6,887 bases of DNA, taken from assembly GCA_016926595.1 (NCBI GenBank), contig JAFGOG010000347.1, positions 1-6,887 of the forward strand, given 5' to 3'. Under the pieces are notes generated by a model. That model saw only the letters and a list, made by a program, of their open reading frames with translations. It searched no databases and was not told the DNA's origin. Origin of the DNA: Anaerolineae bacterium. Lineage in GTDB: Bacteria; Chloroflexota; Anaerolineae; JAAYZQ01. The translations under genes and the position numbers were made by a program. Shown one piece after another: positions 5,778-6,887 of this stretch; positions within the stretch are counted from its first letter, which is position 1, and every line of letters starts with the position of its first letter.

Positions 5778-6887
5778 TTACGGCTCTGGCGTCTGTAAGG
5801 TGTCACCCGACGGCTGTGCCGCTTCAACCGGTTCTGCCTCGGCTGGCGCCTCGGCATCGACTTCCAGCGGCGGGGCCTCTCCCCTGGCGATCTGGGCGAT
5901 CCGATCGCGGATCTTGGCAACCAGCAGATCGTTGGCCAGGCCGACGCGGGTGGCCGGGCTATCCAGCAGCTTTTGCACCTCTTCAGATTCGAACCCTTCC
6001 TGGGCCTTAAGCTCCTGGACCCTGGCTTCTACCTCTGCCTCTTCAACCTTTAGCCCTTCACGCTTGATCGCCTCGCCCAAGGCCAAGACATGCCGCAGGC
6101 GTTCCTCGGCGGCGGGGCGCAGCTCCTGGCGATAGGCTTCGCGTGTCTTTTTCATCATGCCCAGGAAGGTATCGAGCTTGATGCCCCTGGTCGACAGGTT
6201 CTGTTCCATGTCCTCCAGCATCGAGTCGATCTCTTTGTCGACGGCCTGGGGTGGATACTCGATCCTGGCTGCGGCTGCGATCATGGCGTCCAGCGCCTTG
6301 TCGGGCAGCTCGGCCTCGGCGGCCTGGCGGGCCTCTTCCTCCAGGTTTTCGAGGGCGGCAGCTCGCAGGTCGGCCAGGGTGCTGTAATCGCCCACCATCT
6401 GGGCCAGCTCGTCGTCCAGCGCCGGCACGTCGGGCTCGTTGATGGCCACCAGCTTGACGGTGAAGGTCGCCTCACGGCCGGCCAGGTCTTTCCTGGGATC
6501 GTCGTCTGGGTAGGCGAGGGCGAACTGTTTTTCCTCGCCCGGCGACATGCCGGCGACCTGCTGGTGGAAACCCGGCAGCGGATAGAAGCTGGCCGCATCC
6601 AGGGTCAGCTCGCGGCCCTGGTTATTCTGGACAACCTGGTCGCCGGCCCGGCCCTCGATGTCGACCACAACGTGATCGCCGAGAGCGGCAGGGCGCTCGA
6701 CGGAGATCCACTGGGTGTGCTGCTGCCGAAGATCCTCCAGGTAGCGATCTACTGCGTCGTCGGCTACCGGCTTGGGCTCGGGCGTCGCCCGCACCGAGCG
6801 ATAATCGCCCAGGTCGATCTCGGGCATGATCGGCACGAGGATCTCCAGCCGGAACGGATCCCACTCTACCTTTTCCAGCTCGCCGGC
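5778..6887 (-). CDS. tig: Trigger factor (5' end beyond window)
   Basis: Trigger factor is the ribosome-bound chaperone and peptidyl-prolyl isomerase that meets nascent chains at the exit tunnel. The frame is open to the right edge, so 369 C-terminal residues are visible; the in-frame GTG at 6836 is internal, because family-like sequence (WDPFRLEILVPIMPEIDLGDY) runs across it. About 80-90 N-terminal residues, including the ribosome-binding GFRxGKxP-type loop, are off-window. What remains is the end of the N-domain, an FKBP-type PPIase domain (LGDHVVVDIEGRAGD through FYPLPGFHQQVAGMSPGEEKQFALAYP), and the mainly helical, charge-rich C-terminal chaperone domain. The last 26 or so residues are an acidic Ala/Glu/Pro tail, probably disordered. 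It is the first visible gene of tig-clpP-clpX, an arrangement conserved in many bacteria. Confidence 0.95.
   Translation of the reverse strand, partial: AGELEKVEWDPFRLEILVPIMPEIDLGDYRSVRATPEPKPVADDAVDRYLEDLRQQHTQWISVERPAALGDHVVVDIEGRAGDQVVQNNQGRELTLDAASFYPLPGFHQQVAGMSPGEEKQFALAYPDDDPRKDLAGREATFTVKLVAINEPDVPALDDELAQMVGDYSTLADLRAAALENLEEEARQAAEAELPDKALDAMIAAAARIEYPPQAVDKEIDSMLEDMEQNLSTRGIKLDTFLGMMKKTREAYRQELRPAAEERLRHVLALGEAIKREGLKVEEAEVEARVQELKAQEGFESEEVQKLLDSPATRVGLANDLLVAKIRDRIAQIARGEAPPLEVDAEAPAEAEPVEAAQPSGDTLQTPEP

Overview
The window is GC-rich bacterial chromosome, densely packed with genes. A divergent trigger factor/ClpP/ClpX set and a cytosolic Ser/Thr kinase carrying a PQQ-type beta-propeller suggest a member of the Chloroflexota (Anaerolineae-like). 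That assignment is inference from protein style only; there is no rRNA or other marker gene here. No tRNA, CRISPR array, insertion sequence or other mobile element was seen.

Layout from left to right. Positions 1-887 (minus) hold the 5' part of a gene for a protein that joins a DnaJ-type J-domain to a von Willebrand factor A (VWA) domain; its 3' end lies beyond the left edge. Positions 903-2807 (minus) encode a Hanks-type Ser/Thr kinase fused to an eight-bladed propeller whose blades are each exactly 40 residues. It lies upstream of the J-VWA gene, 15 bp away and in the same frame, so the two form an operon. Positions 2808-3038 are a divergent control region with two back-to-back promoters, each with a perfect TATAAT and a 17-bp spacer: one for the kinase operon (minus) and one for rph (plus). 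Positions 3039-3749 (plus) encode RNase PH. A strong 12-bp hairpin between 3765 and 3794 separates rph from the convergent clpX. Positions 3808-6887 (minus) are the classic order tig-clpP-clpX, transcribed leftwards, with tig cut by the right edge so that its ribosome-binding domain is missing.

How the genes fit together. Trigger factor and ClpXP form the usual folding/degradation module. RNase PH trims tRNA 3' ends and is housekeeping. The accessory part is the kinase/J-VWA operon: a soluble kinase with a putative sensing or scaffolding propeller, co-expressed with a protein that could recruit an Hsp70 (J-domain) and bind a partner in a metal-dependent way (VWA MIDAS). This resembles the known kinase + VWA (+ PP2C) modules of bacteria such as TerY-P, but with a J-domain on the VWA protein. 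It is the most likely place for something undescribed.
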